From NCBI GenBank assembly GCA_026260175.1, contig JAKCWW010000031.1, positions 60,082 to 124,081 of the forward strand: 64,000 nucleotides of DNA, read 5' to 3'. Source of the DNA: Reticulitermes lucifugus (Eukaryota > Arthropoda > Insecta > Blattodea > Rhinotermitidae). The position numbers and the translations under genes are program-made. The notes under the pieces are model-generated. The model searched no databases. It had not been told where the DNA came from and worked only from the letters and a program-made list of their open reading frames with translations. Below, one piece after another: positions 35,375-47,646 of the stretch. Numbering within the stretch: the stretch's first letter is position 1; every line of letters starts with the position of its first letter.

Positions 35375-36466
35375 AATGATTGATATGTAACGTTCCATGT
35401 TTAGTGGGATTAGGTCGATGCATGTAGATATTTTTTTTACGACAAAACAACTCTGGTAGCTGCTGAAATTATGGAAAACTACCGGGATGTTTCGCGAATT
35501 CTGAAATTTGAAGTCACAGATATTCCGGGCGGTACCCTTATATCTTCCTGTGATAAGGCATTGGTCTCAAACTTTGTTGCCACTTACAGACTTCTGACAA
35601 ATATGGCATGTTTTTATATCGTGTAAATTGGATTATTGTGCTGTTGAAAGACTACACATGTGCACTGGAAGCTAATTAGTTTGCTCTTTTCCCGTAAACT
35701 CAATAATTCCCGCGCCAGCCATTCCACGTTTTTCGGTCCTCTGTAACACCCAGACAGAGCATCGTTGTTGGCGCATTTTAATGTAAATCACCACAGCAAA
35801 ATGTCTGTGGATCTGGTGAACTGTCGTTGACGAATATTCTTTGCCTACAATCAATTCCGAATGCACTACGTAAGGCAACTTTTTCTTACAAGATTTTTAA
35901 ACGTCCGTTTTTCCCCCTGATGAAGGCAGTTGTACTCTCCATTGGTTTCTCCTGTTGAAATCAGCCTCGTGGACCTCCAATTTTTCAGTGCTGAAGAAAC
36001 AATGCAGATATATTTTTCCCATGTTTGAACGAAATTTGACTGCTGCCCAGTTAAGAAAGGTACTTAATTCAGACACAAGGGTGTGTGAAGGGAGTTCCGT
36101 CTTCTTCCTCCTGCTCATCAGCTTCCTCATCGACACACTGTCTTGTACAATGAGCAGATAGAGGTGTTTATCCTTTAGTACACAGTAATTCGAACTGAAC
36201 ATTTCTTCCCATTTCTGCAAGACGCCAACTTTCGCGGAAACCTCGTTTTGTTTTTAAAAATTTGCGATATCCCGCAGCAACACCGGAAAGTCCATTCCGT
36301 CGAAATTTTTTTTTTCGTACGACACAGTTTGAGACGCGGTTTGGATGATACGGCCAAGGGATAGGATGCAACACTGAAAGAATCGCCCACCTGAAACACT
36401 GCTTGTCGGTGTTTCCTACGTTGATGCAAGCATGCTTCTTCTTGATGTAGTCTGGAAGATCCACGT
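35375..36466 (-). pseudogene. Polinton/Maverick-type protein-primed DNA polymerase B fragment, broken
   Basis: On the minus strand, several frames in collinear order carry pieces of the N-terminal half of a large PolB protein of Polinton/Maverick (adintovirus-like) elements. First comes INVGNTDKQCFRW near 36400, and then YEKKNFDGMDFPV near 36310. LKDKHLYLLIVQD follows near 36165, and TEKLEVHEADF near 35965. LPYVVHSEL near 35870 lies where the exonuclease I motif is expected, with its acidic residue pattern altered. A treble-clef-like segment, CHICQKSVSGNKV then DQC and GRYKGTARNIC, follows near 35600-35500. IDLIPLNMERYISI lies near 35390. At least two frameshifts and several stops separate these parts. 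No polymerase motifs A-C, integrase, capsid or terminal repeats were found, so only a remnant is present. The family assignment rests on recognised motif order; a related PolB-bearing viral element is the alternative. Confidence 0.7.
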
Positions 36467-37814
36467 ACGATTATGTATTATTTTGACAGGCTGAAATATT
36501 CAGGATGTATATGACCGATGAACATATGAGGAATAAAATCTATTCTAATAAACAATCAGTTCTGTAATATATTTTAACCGTGTTGTATTATTTGATATAA
36601 TGTTAATTATTTACTTTTTTGGCAATATGTGAGCTACTTTCATTATTATAACCCCACAAGTATTGCTCAGGTATAAAATAGTCGCTTCCTTACCTCCGAA
36701 ACGTTTCAACTCACTTAAATAAAAGTGGTACAATTATCGACTTCTGCCAATAGATATGTTTCAATTCGGCTTAAATATAGAGCAGATTCTGAACTAAACT
36801 TTTCATCTTCACATACTTATGAACAACGCGAGACCTGATAGAGTGTTTCAGATAATAGAGGTGTCGTTGTTTACAAACTGGTATTATTTTATTTGTTTAA
36901 TAACATAGAATACACTATGTGTTTATAGATAAAGGCGAATTTGTACAGCGGATCGACAACAAAGTGTTTGGAGTCCTATTTAACGTGTATTTCAAATCGT
37001 GTGTAAATCCACTTCAGTAAAATCATTGATACAAGAGCTCAATGGAGTCTTTGTTACCGGAAACTATTATATTAAAATATTGGGTTTCCAATCGTTATTT
37101 GATGAAACGGAATAATATGACGTATAAGTGTGGTATCACTTCGAACCGAGAAGGACAATACACAATCACAGTTACAAAAAATCCATGAAATTTGTAATTG
37201 CTATAGCGATTAAAAAGGGGCAATTGCTTTTAAATATTTGGGAGAAAGTGTACTGCAGGTTTTGAGACTCAATTTAATTACGTCTCCACAGAACTGTTCA
37301 ATGAAAACAGCAGTGCGAAATTCATTTATATTAAACGCAAATAAATAAATTTTCTAAATGTATTAAATAGATGGTACGGATTCCTTTATTACAGCTTCCG
37401 AGAATTTATATATTTTTGACTGTATGCACACATATTTCAGTTGGTGGTTTCATAGCTTAAAGATTTTTGAGCCAGGACAGACGTTATTTACTTCTCGGCA
37501 TATTGTGAAACTTAAGGGTTTTGATCTAATATCGGACAGTACTTTCTGTTTTATTCAGGAAGTTCTTTGTTCGAATGTTTCCCGAGGATTCCTATGCTCA
37601 AGCTATAATCGTTCTCTTATAATTATATCTCTTTTAAGGACAATTTCTCAGCTGTGTGACTAATACGGTGTAGGGTAGGAAAATGGAAGTCGGTGATAAA
37701 TTGCAAGGAATGAGCAAAGAACCGGTGTGGTCAATTTTAAAGGAATATCTCAAAAAGTGGTTGTAGGAAACCATTAGAACATATTAGCTTGTGCACCCCC
37801 TATCATAAGAGAAC
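36467..37814. other. unassigned AT-rich DNA
   Basis: No continuation of the polymerase fragment is recognisable upstream of it, and no repeat family is seen. Confidence 0.45.
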
Positions 37815-37880
37815 TCAACCCGGGAAATCTCGATTACAAAGCGGGTTTAACCACTCAACTGCGTGGTCTGCAACAGAACA
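37815..37880 (-). mobile_element. possible degenerate tRNA-like SINE head
   Basis: The minus strand has CCACGCAGTTGAGTGG (A-box-like) followed by GGGTTGAGTTC (B-box-like). There is no second copy and no target duplication. Weak. Confidence 0.3.
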
Positions 37881-38539
37881 CCATTAAAACTTCTGTTCAT
37901 AATGCCCTACAGTACCCTTAGGACAATGAAAGACGATTGCAAAACTAGGTTCCCTTTCACACCACAATATCGATTCAACCTCCTTCAATTCAGGCTGAAA
38001 ATTAATTTGCCCAGCCTCATCTGAAAATCCTCCTCATGAACTTCTAAGGACTCTCAGACAATGATCCGGTTGATGGTTACTTATTGACAAAGGGAAGAAG
38101 AACTCAATGTGTGGCGGGCTGGGGTTCTAACCAGAAAGTGCTCACTTTTCCTCTTCATCTTCACTAATTATAGGCCTGATCGATGTAACGTGATTACCTA
38201 ATGGACGAGGGGACTGTTAACATACTAGCGCACTGGAACGTGGGAACTTTCTGAAGTAGTCTTAACGCGTAATCATATTCCAAAAGAGAACATAGCACTC
38301 TACGTCATATTTAAATTACAGCACCAGGTGCATCTAAAATGCTTGGACAAGCATCAAGCATGAGTTTTTCACATCAAAAGAAAGAAAAAGTTCAAATAAA
38401 TATATGTCAGGAAATAAGTGTTTGTGATTTTAATTTAAGAAATACATTTAACAATAAGTACCTTAACTGTGTGATGTTTTACTTACGCCTGACATATTAC
38501 ATTTACAATATACATTCTCAATGTCACAAGTGTTGAGTT
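37881..38539. other. unassigned AT-rich DNA
   Basis: Nothing recognised. Confidence 0.45.
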
Positions 38540-38820
38540 CTTAGTTTTTATCAAGCCACGACTGATAAGAAATGCTCAAAATGTCCTCCACCTGAAATAA
38601 CACAGCATGGACGTGTGGTCATGGACTGCAGCACACTGTAAAACGTCCGAGGCGGTTGCGAATAGTTTGGCAGACATACAAAATACGTTGGTGAAGTATC
38701 TCTTAATTTTCAATTGGAGCTGCATACACTAGGGTTTTAAGTTTCCTCACAGATAAAAATCTAAAGGACTGATGTTGGGCGAACGTAGGGGGTGTCTACC
38801 TCGAAACTTGTTTGCCTACA
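38540..38820 (-). pseudogene. mariner-superfamily transposase C-terminal remnant
   Basis: The minus strand reads RSPNISPLDFYL, stop, GN near 38780, then TLVYAAPIEN, then ILHQRILYVCQTIRNRLGRF, and ends with GGGHFEHF near 38580 after frameshifts. This is the C-terminal end of a Tc1/mariner-type DDE transposase of the kind with a 'HFEHLL' end. The aspartate expected in the SPD motif is Asn here, and stops are present, so it is inactive. Its neighbours are unrelated, and no terminal inverted repeats were located. Confidence 0.65.
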
Positions 38821-39060
38821 TATAATTATATAAACTTTTTTCTTTCTTTTGGTGTGGGGAAAGCAATGCTGAAGTTCTTCCAAGCATTTTGGATGCAACC
38901 TGTATAATAAATATAAAGCAATTAAAAAAGGAACGTGTGTTAAAACGTTTACAAAATTCATCACCGATTACTCACACATCCTCTTCGCTTGGGTAGAGTA
39001 GAAATATGAGTTCTGTTTCTTTATGATTTTGGTAGTGCCAAATTATCATACACACTTTCT

Positions 39061-39313
39061 TTTCATGGCGCAACAGCCTCTAGTGGGGCAGGGCCTCCTC
39101 ATTATCGAGGCATTACGATCAGAATCTGACACACCACACTCGGTAGGACTCCTCTGGACGAGTGATGAGCCCGACGCAGAAACCTATACGTGACAACATA
39201 CAAAAATCACAAGAAACATACACGCATGCCTCCGGCGGAATTCGAACCCGCAATCCCAGCAAGCCAGCGGCCGCAGACCCACGCCTTAGACCGCGCGGCC
39301 ACTGGGATCGGCC
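39061..39313 (-). mobile_element. SINE-A, full length with weak target duplication
   Basis: The head begins near 39313 on the minus strand, with the A box region GGCCGCGCGGTCTAAGG and B box GGTTCGAATTCC. The tail is GAGGAGGCCCTGCCCC. Flanks ACACACTTTCT (39050-39060) and ACATACATTCT (39314-39324) match at nine of eleven bases. Confidence 0.9.
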
Positions 39314-39324
39314 ACATACATTCT

Positions 39325-40984
39325 ACAAACTCATATTTATTAAAGTAATAATATTTATAACATAATAATAATAATCGCCATAAGTGTTTAATTAATAGAC
39401 ACAAGGTGTCAGTCCTCAAGAAGCTGACTCATATACGCTAAAATGTTACTAATTAGATATCTTTAATCAAGACCAACTTTCTTTATCGTGTTCACAAGAG
39501 CATCTTACTGGACGTTTCCTAAGCCACATGAACTCAATCACGTCCATTTCTGTGACAAATAGGCCCTTTAAGTCCTGTACGAATATATTGTCTGGTACAT
39601 GTATATGCCAACTACGTGCCACATCCATCACAGCGAACTCAGTGTGATCACACATTATGAAGTTCTTAAAAATACGTGTATACAGCCCACTTCATTATTT
39701 GGGCTAGTAGCTACACTGTAATGAGAGATGTGGATTTCTGAATTCTGATTACAGATTAAGTGACTGATACTGTGATACGTGTCGACTGGCAGTGCCACAT
39801 AGGCCTATCGATAGGTCGATTTGGCCTCGAGTTCCGTTCCATTAGAACCCCAAACCATGGCAGCGTATTGTGTGATGTATAAAGTGTCATGTTTAATATT
39901 TGTCACCGTATTCATCCATTACGCTAAACTTAATGCATCTTCCATCATACAGGAACAAAACGTATCGACCCGAAGAACCATTATTCGCACTAGTAGCATA
40001 TGAGTCTGTCTTATTTACCTAAAAACGACTTTCAGTGTTGACTTAGCAAGTTAATATATACATGATGGATTACACACTTACTAAAAAAGTAGTCAGTAAA
40101 TTGTGGGTCTCGAGCTCAATGTTGGTTAGTTTAAAATTCACTGGTTTCCCTGAATTTGTGTGAATCACTTCATAGGAAATTCACAAACATAACATGACAT
40201 TCAGAACCACGTGCAATTTACCTATTACAGATATCCATGGACGTAAAACTTGTCTGTTTGAAAACTATACCGTAGCACATTATCACCATCTGATTTAACT
40301 ATGTATTTATTATAATTATAGAAGTTTATAATTACAAAACACGGAATAGATTATATATTGGTAAAATAATTACTTTATTATGGATGTAATACATTAATAA
40401 TTGTTTGGAAGGCAGAATTATTTTCATAATTATTATTGTTTTATTTAATAATCAATATAATTAATATTAATTATTAACCATTACTTATTTGTTATTGATG
40501 GCTTCATTTACGTTTAGTACTGGTCCATCTATCTCTCTCACGTGTTTCGATTAGCCGTTAGAAAATGCACGTTGAGAGTGAAGTGTTGCTGGTAGCTAGT
40601 ACAAAGTGACAACAACACGTAGAGGAACTGCGATTTCTCGTACCTTAAAACTAAACATAAAAAAGTGTTTTAGCTGACATCATTTTCAGTTATTTTAATC
40701 AAAACACACCTAACATTTTAAACCCTAAATATGATCCTTACCTCGTGGTGTTTGACAATATTAAAAGAGAAACGAGATTAAATGTGAAAAACGTTTCATA
40801 CAAAATTTATAATAATGTGTCCGTCACGAATCTCCATAGAGACTTTCACATTCAAAATTCATTAATATCGCCGTCAAAACAACAGCTAAGCGCATATTTT
40901 ATGCGGAATCCGTGATATAACTTTTCATTCTACTACATTTATTTAATAAGAATAAGATGGAATTCCAGATCTACTACCAGAATA
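39325..40984. other. unassigned AT-rich DNA with one short signal-peptide-like ORF
   Basis: At 39857-40003 a plus ORF begins ATGGCAGCG in good initiation context (AAACC before the ATG). It encodes about 48 residues with a hydrophobic stretch (VSCLIFVTVFIHYA) near its N terminus. There is no other gene evidence. The palindrome CCTATCGATAGG occurs near 39803. The region at 40300-40500 is extremely AT-rich. Confidence 0.35.
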
Positions 40985-41150
40985 CTGATAGAGCAGTAGT
41001 TCTCTAGATTTTTACTCGGAAGGTTCCTTATTCGAATTTCCAAGCATATTCCTCAACAAAACCTAGATTAGTCCACCCCCGATTTCCAGTTCATTATCCA
41101 CCAGTCATCATACCGAAGACGCTATGTAATATAAGAAATTGACATAGCTG
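40985..41150 (+). mobile_element. SINE-D, degenerate
   Basis: It matches the 27.2 kb copy in its body: ATTAGTCCA here against GTTAGTCCA there, and GACGCTATGTAATATAAGAAA against GACGCTATATGATCTCAGAAA. The head is decayed (TTATTCGAATTTCC in the B-box position). Confidence 0.5.
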
Positions 41151-41604
41151 CTTACCTGTGGAATTTACATTGGTTTTTAAGGTTTGAAATTTTTCCTTCA
41201 AGTTTGTTTCCACGTAATATATACTTAATAAATTATAAGCCAATATAGTGTTTGTCTTTACATATTGTCATAAACGGTCTTTGCTGTAACTATGGAATAA
41301 AAACTTCATGTTTTATTACTTGAATCTTAGGGACAGACTTATGACAAGTAGCGCAGAACTCTTGCGAAAACTGTACAAATTCCCGAACTCCCTTCAGTAT
41401 TGTGACGATGATTAAAAATGGCTGACATTGTGGAACATCCAGCACATAAGGAAAAAATAAAAAAAATATTGACATAAACACTTATTAGCTTGTTATAGGA
41501 GCAAGATTGTATTTATATCCTCTACGTACATAACATTATTACTGTCCCTGCATATGCCATGAAAGAATATGGGAAAGTGAAAGTAGAGCTCCACTCATTG
41601 TAAA

Positions 41605-41830
41605 TCACTGTACTAGACAGAGACAGGTGGTCAGTTTCAAGCCCAGGCCGCTTTACCTCTGGTGAAAATCCCCCGTTACCCAATGAATAACAGGCTCGAT
41701 GACTACTAGACCCGGTCTAGAAGATTTGGAGAACACCTAAATCTCTTGATCCTCCGTGAATTGAATCAAGAGTCCTTGGACGACATCCGATTGCCTAGTC
41801 ACTAAACCAGCTAAGCTACTCCCGCTCTAA
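41605..41830 (-). mobile_element. SINE-C, degenerate
   Basis: Plus-strand GGCCGCTTTACCTCTGGTGA and CCCCCGTTACCCAATGAATA follow the order of the 2.1 kb copy (GGCCGCTTTACCCCCGG, then GGTACCCATTGTATA). The head side near 41800 is tRNA-like but diverged. Confidence 0.6.
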
Positions 41831-44774
41831 TCCGTTTTGTCGGGTATCCTGACTGATATTCTTGAAATATTATATCTCTAAGGGTGAATTCTGGAATAAC
41901 GTCTTTAACTGGGCCACAGTAACTTCCATATCCTTGCCTACTCGCCCGTCCGAGTATCTTAAAATCTTATTCGATTCTACACAACGTTTATAGTGTAAAA
42001 AAGAATAAAGGAAAAATTTACCAATTAGCGAAAATATCTGTCCGCGAATAGGCTGTCTTCACTTCCTGTACTGCCCATAACAACACTTGCCTAGTGACAG
42101 GCGTTCAACTTTGAAAATAACAGATTCAGCACGTGTGTGTCGCTCCCGATGTAATCTCAAATTCTGTGACATTCTACATTGAACATCAATACCCAGTCAG
42201 GGGGAAGTTCTTTGTATAAGAATATTTCTTACAAAGGAATGAGTATCAACGCCGGAGTTTGAGGAACCGTTCGACTGTTTTGGCGTTCTGCGTCAGGAAT
42301 GGCGCCCTCTAATTTAAATATCTCATGCAGAGAATATTTTATTCTGCGCCCGACAACAAAGAGGGCAGAAAGTAATTCATACGGTTGTGAGTTCCAAGTG
42401 AAAGTTCTCTATAAAACGGACAGCGTAGGTCTAATATTCTGTGTTCACTGGAGGAAGATTAATCTGATGCGGGATGCGGGAGAATGGCTTTCTGTGACAG
42501 CAAACACGCTCCTATTGCACTTAGGAAAGATACAGGGAAAGGTCACGGCCCTCAAAGGTTTAAAAGGTTGGGACATGTAAAACAGTTACTGTCACCACAT
42601 CAACGTGAAAGCTGTGTACCTGAATAATTTACATAAATGTTTATCATCATATTCACTTTCACAGTTTAATTCGCGGATTAATAAAACCTGGTCATTAGCC
42701 CCAGGGGAAGTTCACACCAAGAAGGAAGACAGTTGCAGAGTGACTGCGAATTTGACTTGTCTTGGGCTTCTAATGGTTAACAATTTTACATCATATCCGG
42801 GAGTCGGTTTTCAGATACTCTTTCCAAATCTTCTATTACTCTATGATATTATTATTATTATTATTATTACTGTTATACTGGTACTTCTTATCCCAAATTC
42901 CCTTTTATTTCCATTATATCTACGGTCCGTTGTCACGTTTCTGGTGGCTGCGCTGGAGAAACGCGTTCCTGACATCTCCAGTTTTCCCAATTTCATCTTT
43001 CTCTAACGTCTAACAATCTGATCCATATAAAAGCACAGATAGGGCTATCACTTTAGACAAATTACATCCTACTACTGTATAGAGGAACTTACAGTTGTGT
43101 ATAGAAATTTAATAGGAGTTCATTTGGGCATTTTTGTCATACTGCGCATTATATCATTCCACAGATCTGTTGAAATATATGCATGCAGCTTCATGTTCAG
43201 GATACCGTCTCCCTAACAGCCTACGTTAAGTGCAGCCAAATTAAGCTAAAATTATTAACTCCTTCAGTTATGTGATCTCCTAAAACAACGTTTGATCTTA
43301 TAGGTCATACTTTTCGAAATCAATCGTTTTTATTGCGGTTGGAATTCAAAAGATCGTATTGCACAATTTATAAATATCGGTTTGGAAATCCACTCTGTTC
43401 AAACGACAAACACAAAGTCGTCAGTATTTTTAAATAAAAGAATAATTAATTACAGTATACGAACCCGTAGACTAGAGGTCATTCTTGAGGATCTAATAGA
43501 CTTTCAGCTGCTCAAGAAACTGCCTGTCACGGAACCCGACAGTTCTTCAGTGCTTTTAGTACTGAGTTACAACAACGCGCCAATGACTCCTATCCATTTG
43601 AAGAACACGGCTGTACGTCACAGCACTTAAACACGAAAGAACAGTAGTCGGCCTCTGCCTCACCTGAGAGAATAATATCCCATACCTCTAAAAACGTACA
43701 CATAGCCACCTATTCTGAATGCCCAGTAAAACTGAGCAACGGGCCCTAAGTACCCGTAAAACGTTCGACAAAACTTCGGGCCGAATCGTACATGTCTCAT
43801 GATTAACATTTTGTTAGACCTTAGGGTAACAAAGGCTTCCTACTCTTACGTCTTTTTAAATACGAGCAGAATAATTTGTTAAATATGCTCCACAAGCAGA
43901 AGGGATTACAGTCCGAAAAAAAGTTTTATATAAGAATTGCTACTTAACTAAACTACTTCGAATTTCTAATACACTAACTCAGTATTCTTCTCGGCAGTTA
44001 AATTGATCCCTTTTAGCGCGGGGCTGAAAGAGCAATCTGGTTAGAATGGCAAGACAGCGCACACATCTCCAACCTTTTCTCTCCATTTTAAAAACACTGT
44101 CTTGTAACTCGCAGGACTCTTCAGTTGCTTTTAAACAATGGTGCTAAGTTGAGTGTCAAGAAATTCTAAAGAAGGCTTACTTTATCCACTGTCCTAGCTG
44201 TTTGATAAAGCGAACCACTATCACATTGTGATAGACAATTTACTACCAACAGATTAAATGTTTTTGGAACAGGTACACCATTGCCTGGCCTTTCCCAAGT
44301 CAGCCAAGCAGTGGCCTGGCCGTGCTGAATACAGCTGTGTGCAGTGTTAGGAAGCGCAAGTATGAAGATATTGAAACCCCACAGTACATTGGTTTGAATG
44401 TAAAAAAACTGACTTAAACCACTTATATCGGACTGTAAAATTGGATCTTAATTCCAATTTAAACCGATAATTTAACCTTTAAATTTGTTTGTTTTCAACT
44501 CATATACATTCCTCTTAGCAATATAAAGCACTGTCTCAAAGATTTACGGTTCATAATCATATACGTTATGTGCTTCAAATGTATTTGCACTGTGTAGATA
44601 AGAGGTAAACGCTATAAAGACGACATTAACCTGACTTATATACTTAGTTCCTACTGCGCAGTACGTGTAGGTTTTAAAAACCAATCAGTTAATGCTGCAT
44701 AAGATTATAATCTCTGTCTTCTCTGGACCCACACAGAATACATAAATATGCTGTGTGGACAGAATGTAGTTCTT
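41831..44774. other. unassigned DNA
   Basis: An ATT run lies at about 42848-42869. ORFs at 42299-42580, 42605-43006 and 43382-43630 contain no recognisable domain, and the middle one reads through the microsatellite. No repeat family recognised. Confidence 0.45.
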
Positions 44775-45288
44775 AGGCGCGTTCGCACAGTTACAACAAG
44801 TGACTATCAGCTTCGCCTATCTCTCTGTCTGTCTGTCTGTTTCTCCGTGTCTCTCTGTCTGTCCACATGGAACAACTCGGCTCCCACGGGACGTAATTTT
44901 AAGAAATATGACATTTAACTATTTTTTGAAAATCTGTCGAGAAAATTCAAGTTTCATTAAATTCTGACAAGAATAACGGGTACTTTACAAGTATACCTGT
45001 TTACATTTATGATAGTATCTCGCTGAATTCTTCTTAGAATAAGAAGTGTTTCAGACAAATGTCGTAGAGAAAATCAAAACACATACTTTACGTTCAATAA
45101 CTCTTTTCCAAAAATCGTGCCGTTTATGAGATAATGTGGAAAAATATGGTAGAGCGAGACAGGCCACAGATGACAATATAATAGGGCGCATGCGTTTGCA
45201 TGCTGGATAAGTAAGGCTACAGATATACACTCAGAATATGTCATACTTATTGCTTTTCAACGGCAACAATGGTTAGGCGAACGCGCCT
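44775..45288 (+). mobile_element. non-autonomous DNA element with 12-bp terminal inverted repeats (family T)
   Basis: AGGCGCGTTCGC at 44775-44786 is exactly inverted at 45277-45288 (GCGAACGCGCCT). The 514-base interior has no coding potential. It has a CTGT/TCTG-rich stretch at about 44821-44870 and is collinear with the 34.5 kb copy. Flanking duplications are not evident, so the superfamily is unknown. Confidence 0.8.
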
Positions 45289-46629
45289 CAATGTTACGTT
45301 TATACATACGTTGCCTGTCTTGTTAACTTTAAAATTAATCTACATACATGACCTTAAAGTGTTGAGCAGTTCCTTCTCCTTGACATAAAGATCTAGACTG
45401 GCATATTTTCAAATTAATTTGAATATCGTTCAAAGTAATTTTATATTTACTTTTAGACAAGTTAAGAAGCTAAACCGAATTATATTCAGGCCTGAAAAAA
45501 TATTCTGTTCTACTGATTCATGTACAAACATTTGAACATTCTTGAAATTAGGAAATTCTTCTGTGTTCTATGTGTTACAGCATGTGTGAAACGTCTAGCG
45601 AATTATTCAAGTAATACACGGCGATACTTCCCTTTGCCTGGTGATCTACAACCACATTTACTCAACGATAGTTTACGCACATTTGCCTGTTAAGCATCGC
45701 TATTTACCTTGCCTATAAGAACTGTGTCCTTCGACTTGGTTTACTGGAGAAGCCGTACAGTCATATTGGTAGTTGGCGAAATTAATTCATATTAAATTTT
45801 ACATTATCTGAACTGCGAGATTTCAGATTCACACAGCGGCGATGATAAATGTGCCAGTCTTCTGGGTAACGACATAATTTATATCGGCGTATATGTACCG
45901 ACGATTCAGTGACGCTTGCCCTCCATAATCGCTGGTACCCATGTACTGATCTGCTTAGAGTTGTATTCCAGAAAACTGGAATTTTAATTTTACGTAGTTT
46001 CCTATGTCAAGTACTTCTCACAAACAAAGTGTCCTACATGTCACGACTTACTGTGTCACTATATAACATAAGCTTTCGTAAATAATTTTCGATTACAAGA
46101 AGCTTAAATCTACGTGTATATACCACTGCCATTGTTTAACACACAACAGCCAACTTATCTTCTGATTTTTTAAATGCTTAATATAATGCGATGCTAGAAA
46201 ATATTCCTGAGAGTAAGGCATAGGAAGAAAAAATATTCTTACTTTAAGGTCTACATCAGGCGTTCTCATACGTTTTCGCTGATGTAACACTAAATGAAAT
46301 TTGCGCAGGCACATTTTTCTGTATTTAATTAAAAAAACAAATTGGAAAAACTGGTTGCCAACGGGATAAGTTACATAATGCTAACAGCAATGTTGCCTAA
46401 TAAAGTTTAGTTACTAATCTTTTTCTATGTTTCGATTTTTTATTAAGGCCTCTTATCAGTAAACAATGGTTGGCCTACCAGTAGTGGTAGGCGTATCACA
46501 GTTTCAGAAATCACGGTTTATGCAAAAATATTCAATGACATATAGAATGGACACAAGGACGCATTCTTAATTTAATAACTGTGGTTCAACATTGGCGGGT
46601 ACTACGATAGATGTTAAATAAATAATTTC
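45289..46629. other. unassigned AT-rich DNA
   Basis: Nothing recognised. Confidence 0.45.
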
Positions 46630-46760
46630 CCTAGGTCATAAAAATTAAATTAGTAGACACAAAATTTGTCTCCACTAAAGTATCATTATCTCTCAACAGA
46701 ATCCCCGAACACATTGATGCATTTGTTCCATCCGGCTCTTGAATTCGCAGCCTTCTGCGA
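46630..46760 (-). pseudogene. possible mariner transposase C-terminal scrap
   Basis: The minus-strand frame SRAGWNKCINVFGDSVER resembles the 'RWxKCIxxxGDYVEK' end of mariner transposases. It is bracketed by stops, and the upstream part of the protein is not recognisable in a single frame. The similarity is short. Confidence 0.4.
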
Positions 46761-47603
46761 GACACCATTTTCAATTCCTCAGTATTACGGAATCGGCAAT
46801 TCAAACGTGTTGCTTCAGTTTTCAAATATCAGTTCCTCCACACTTGCAGCTTTCTCGTCCGTCACTGATGCGAAGGTCCGCCACTGCAATCATCAACACG
46901 TATGTCCTTTTAACCATTTTCGAAATCTCCGCACCAATGTATGGCATTCTGCACTCTCAATACGCCACCATGCTTAAACCTCTAACAACTGGCGGTGAGT
47001 TTCTATGGGAGAAACTTTTTTCGTCTAACAAATTCGAATCACACTACCAAGTTCACGGGACTAAATGTTCATTGTAGTTGCCACTGTAGGTATATCAACT
47101 TATCCCCTGAACGGTATCTGATTGACTGAACGATTCTTGTTCTATCTCTTGCCTCTCCTACAAGTGCTACATCCTACTGACAAATAAAATGCTTAATTAA
47201 AAGAAAAATTACGGGCTAGGAAACAATTCTTACTGAATATGACCTGTAGATATAAAGCAGCCTATGAACAAAGAGGGAAATCACACTTTGCGTGTAGTGT
47301 CGATTTGAAAAATATAAAATAAGTTTCACACTTCTCAAATAGTTACACAAATCAAGTGAATGTAAAACAAAAGAAATAAACGTATATGTTTTTCATCTCT
47401 CCTAATTAAGAATGTAAATGTTAAAATACACAAAACAGTAGTTTCACTTCTTATGTACAGATGCGCTACTTGGTCTTCACGTCGGCAAGATAACCTAGAT
47501 GGAGGGTGTTTGGGAGCAAAGTGGTATTGTAATTTGATATAAGGAGGGGAAATAAAAAAACGCTAGACAAAACGCATAATGTGTATTGTCATAGTAATCT
47601 TCG

Positions 47604-47646
<43 letters not shown>

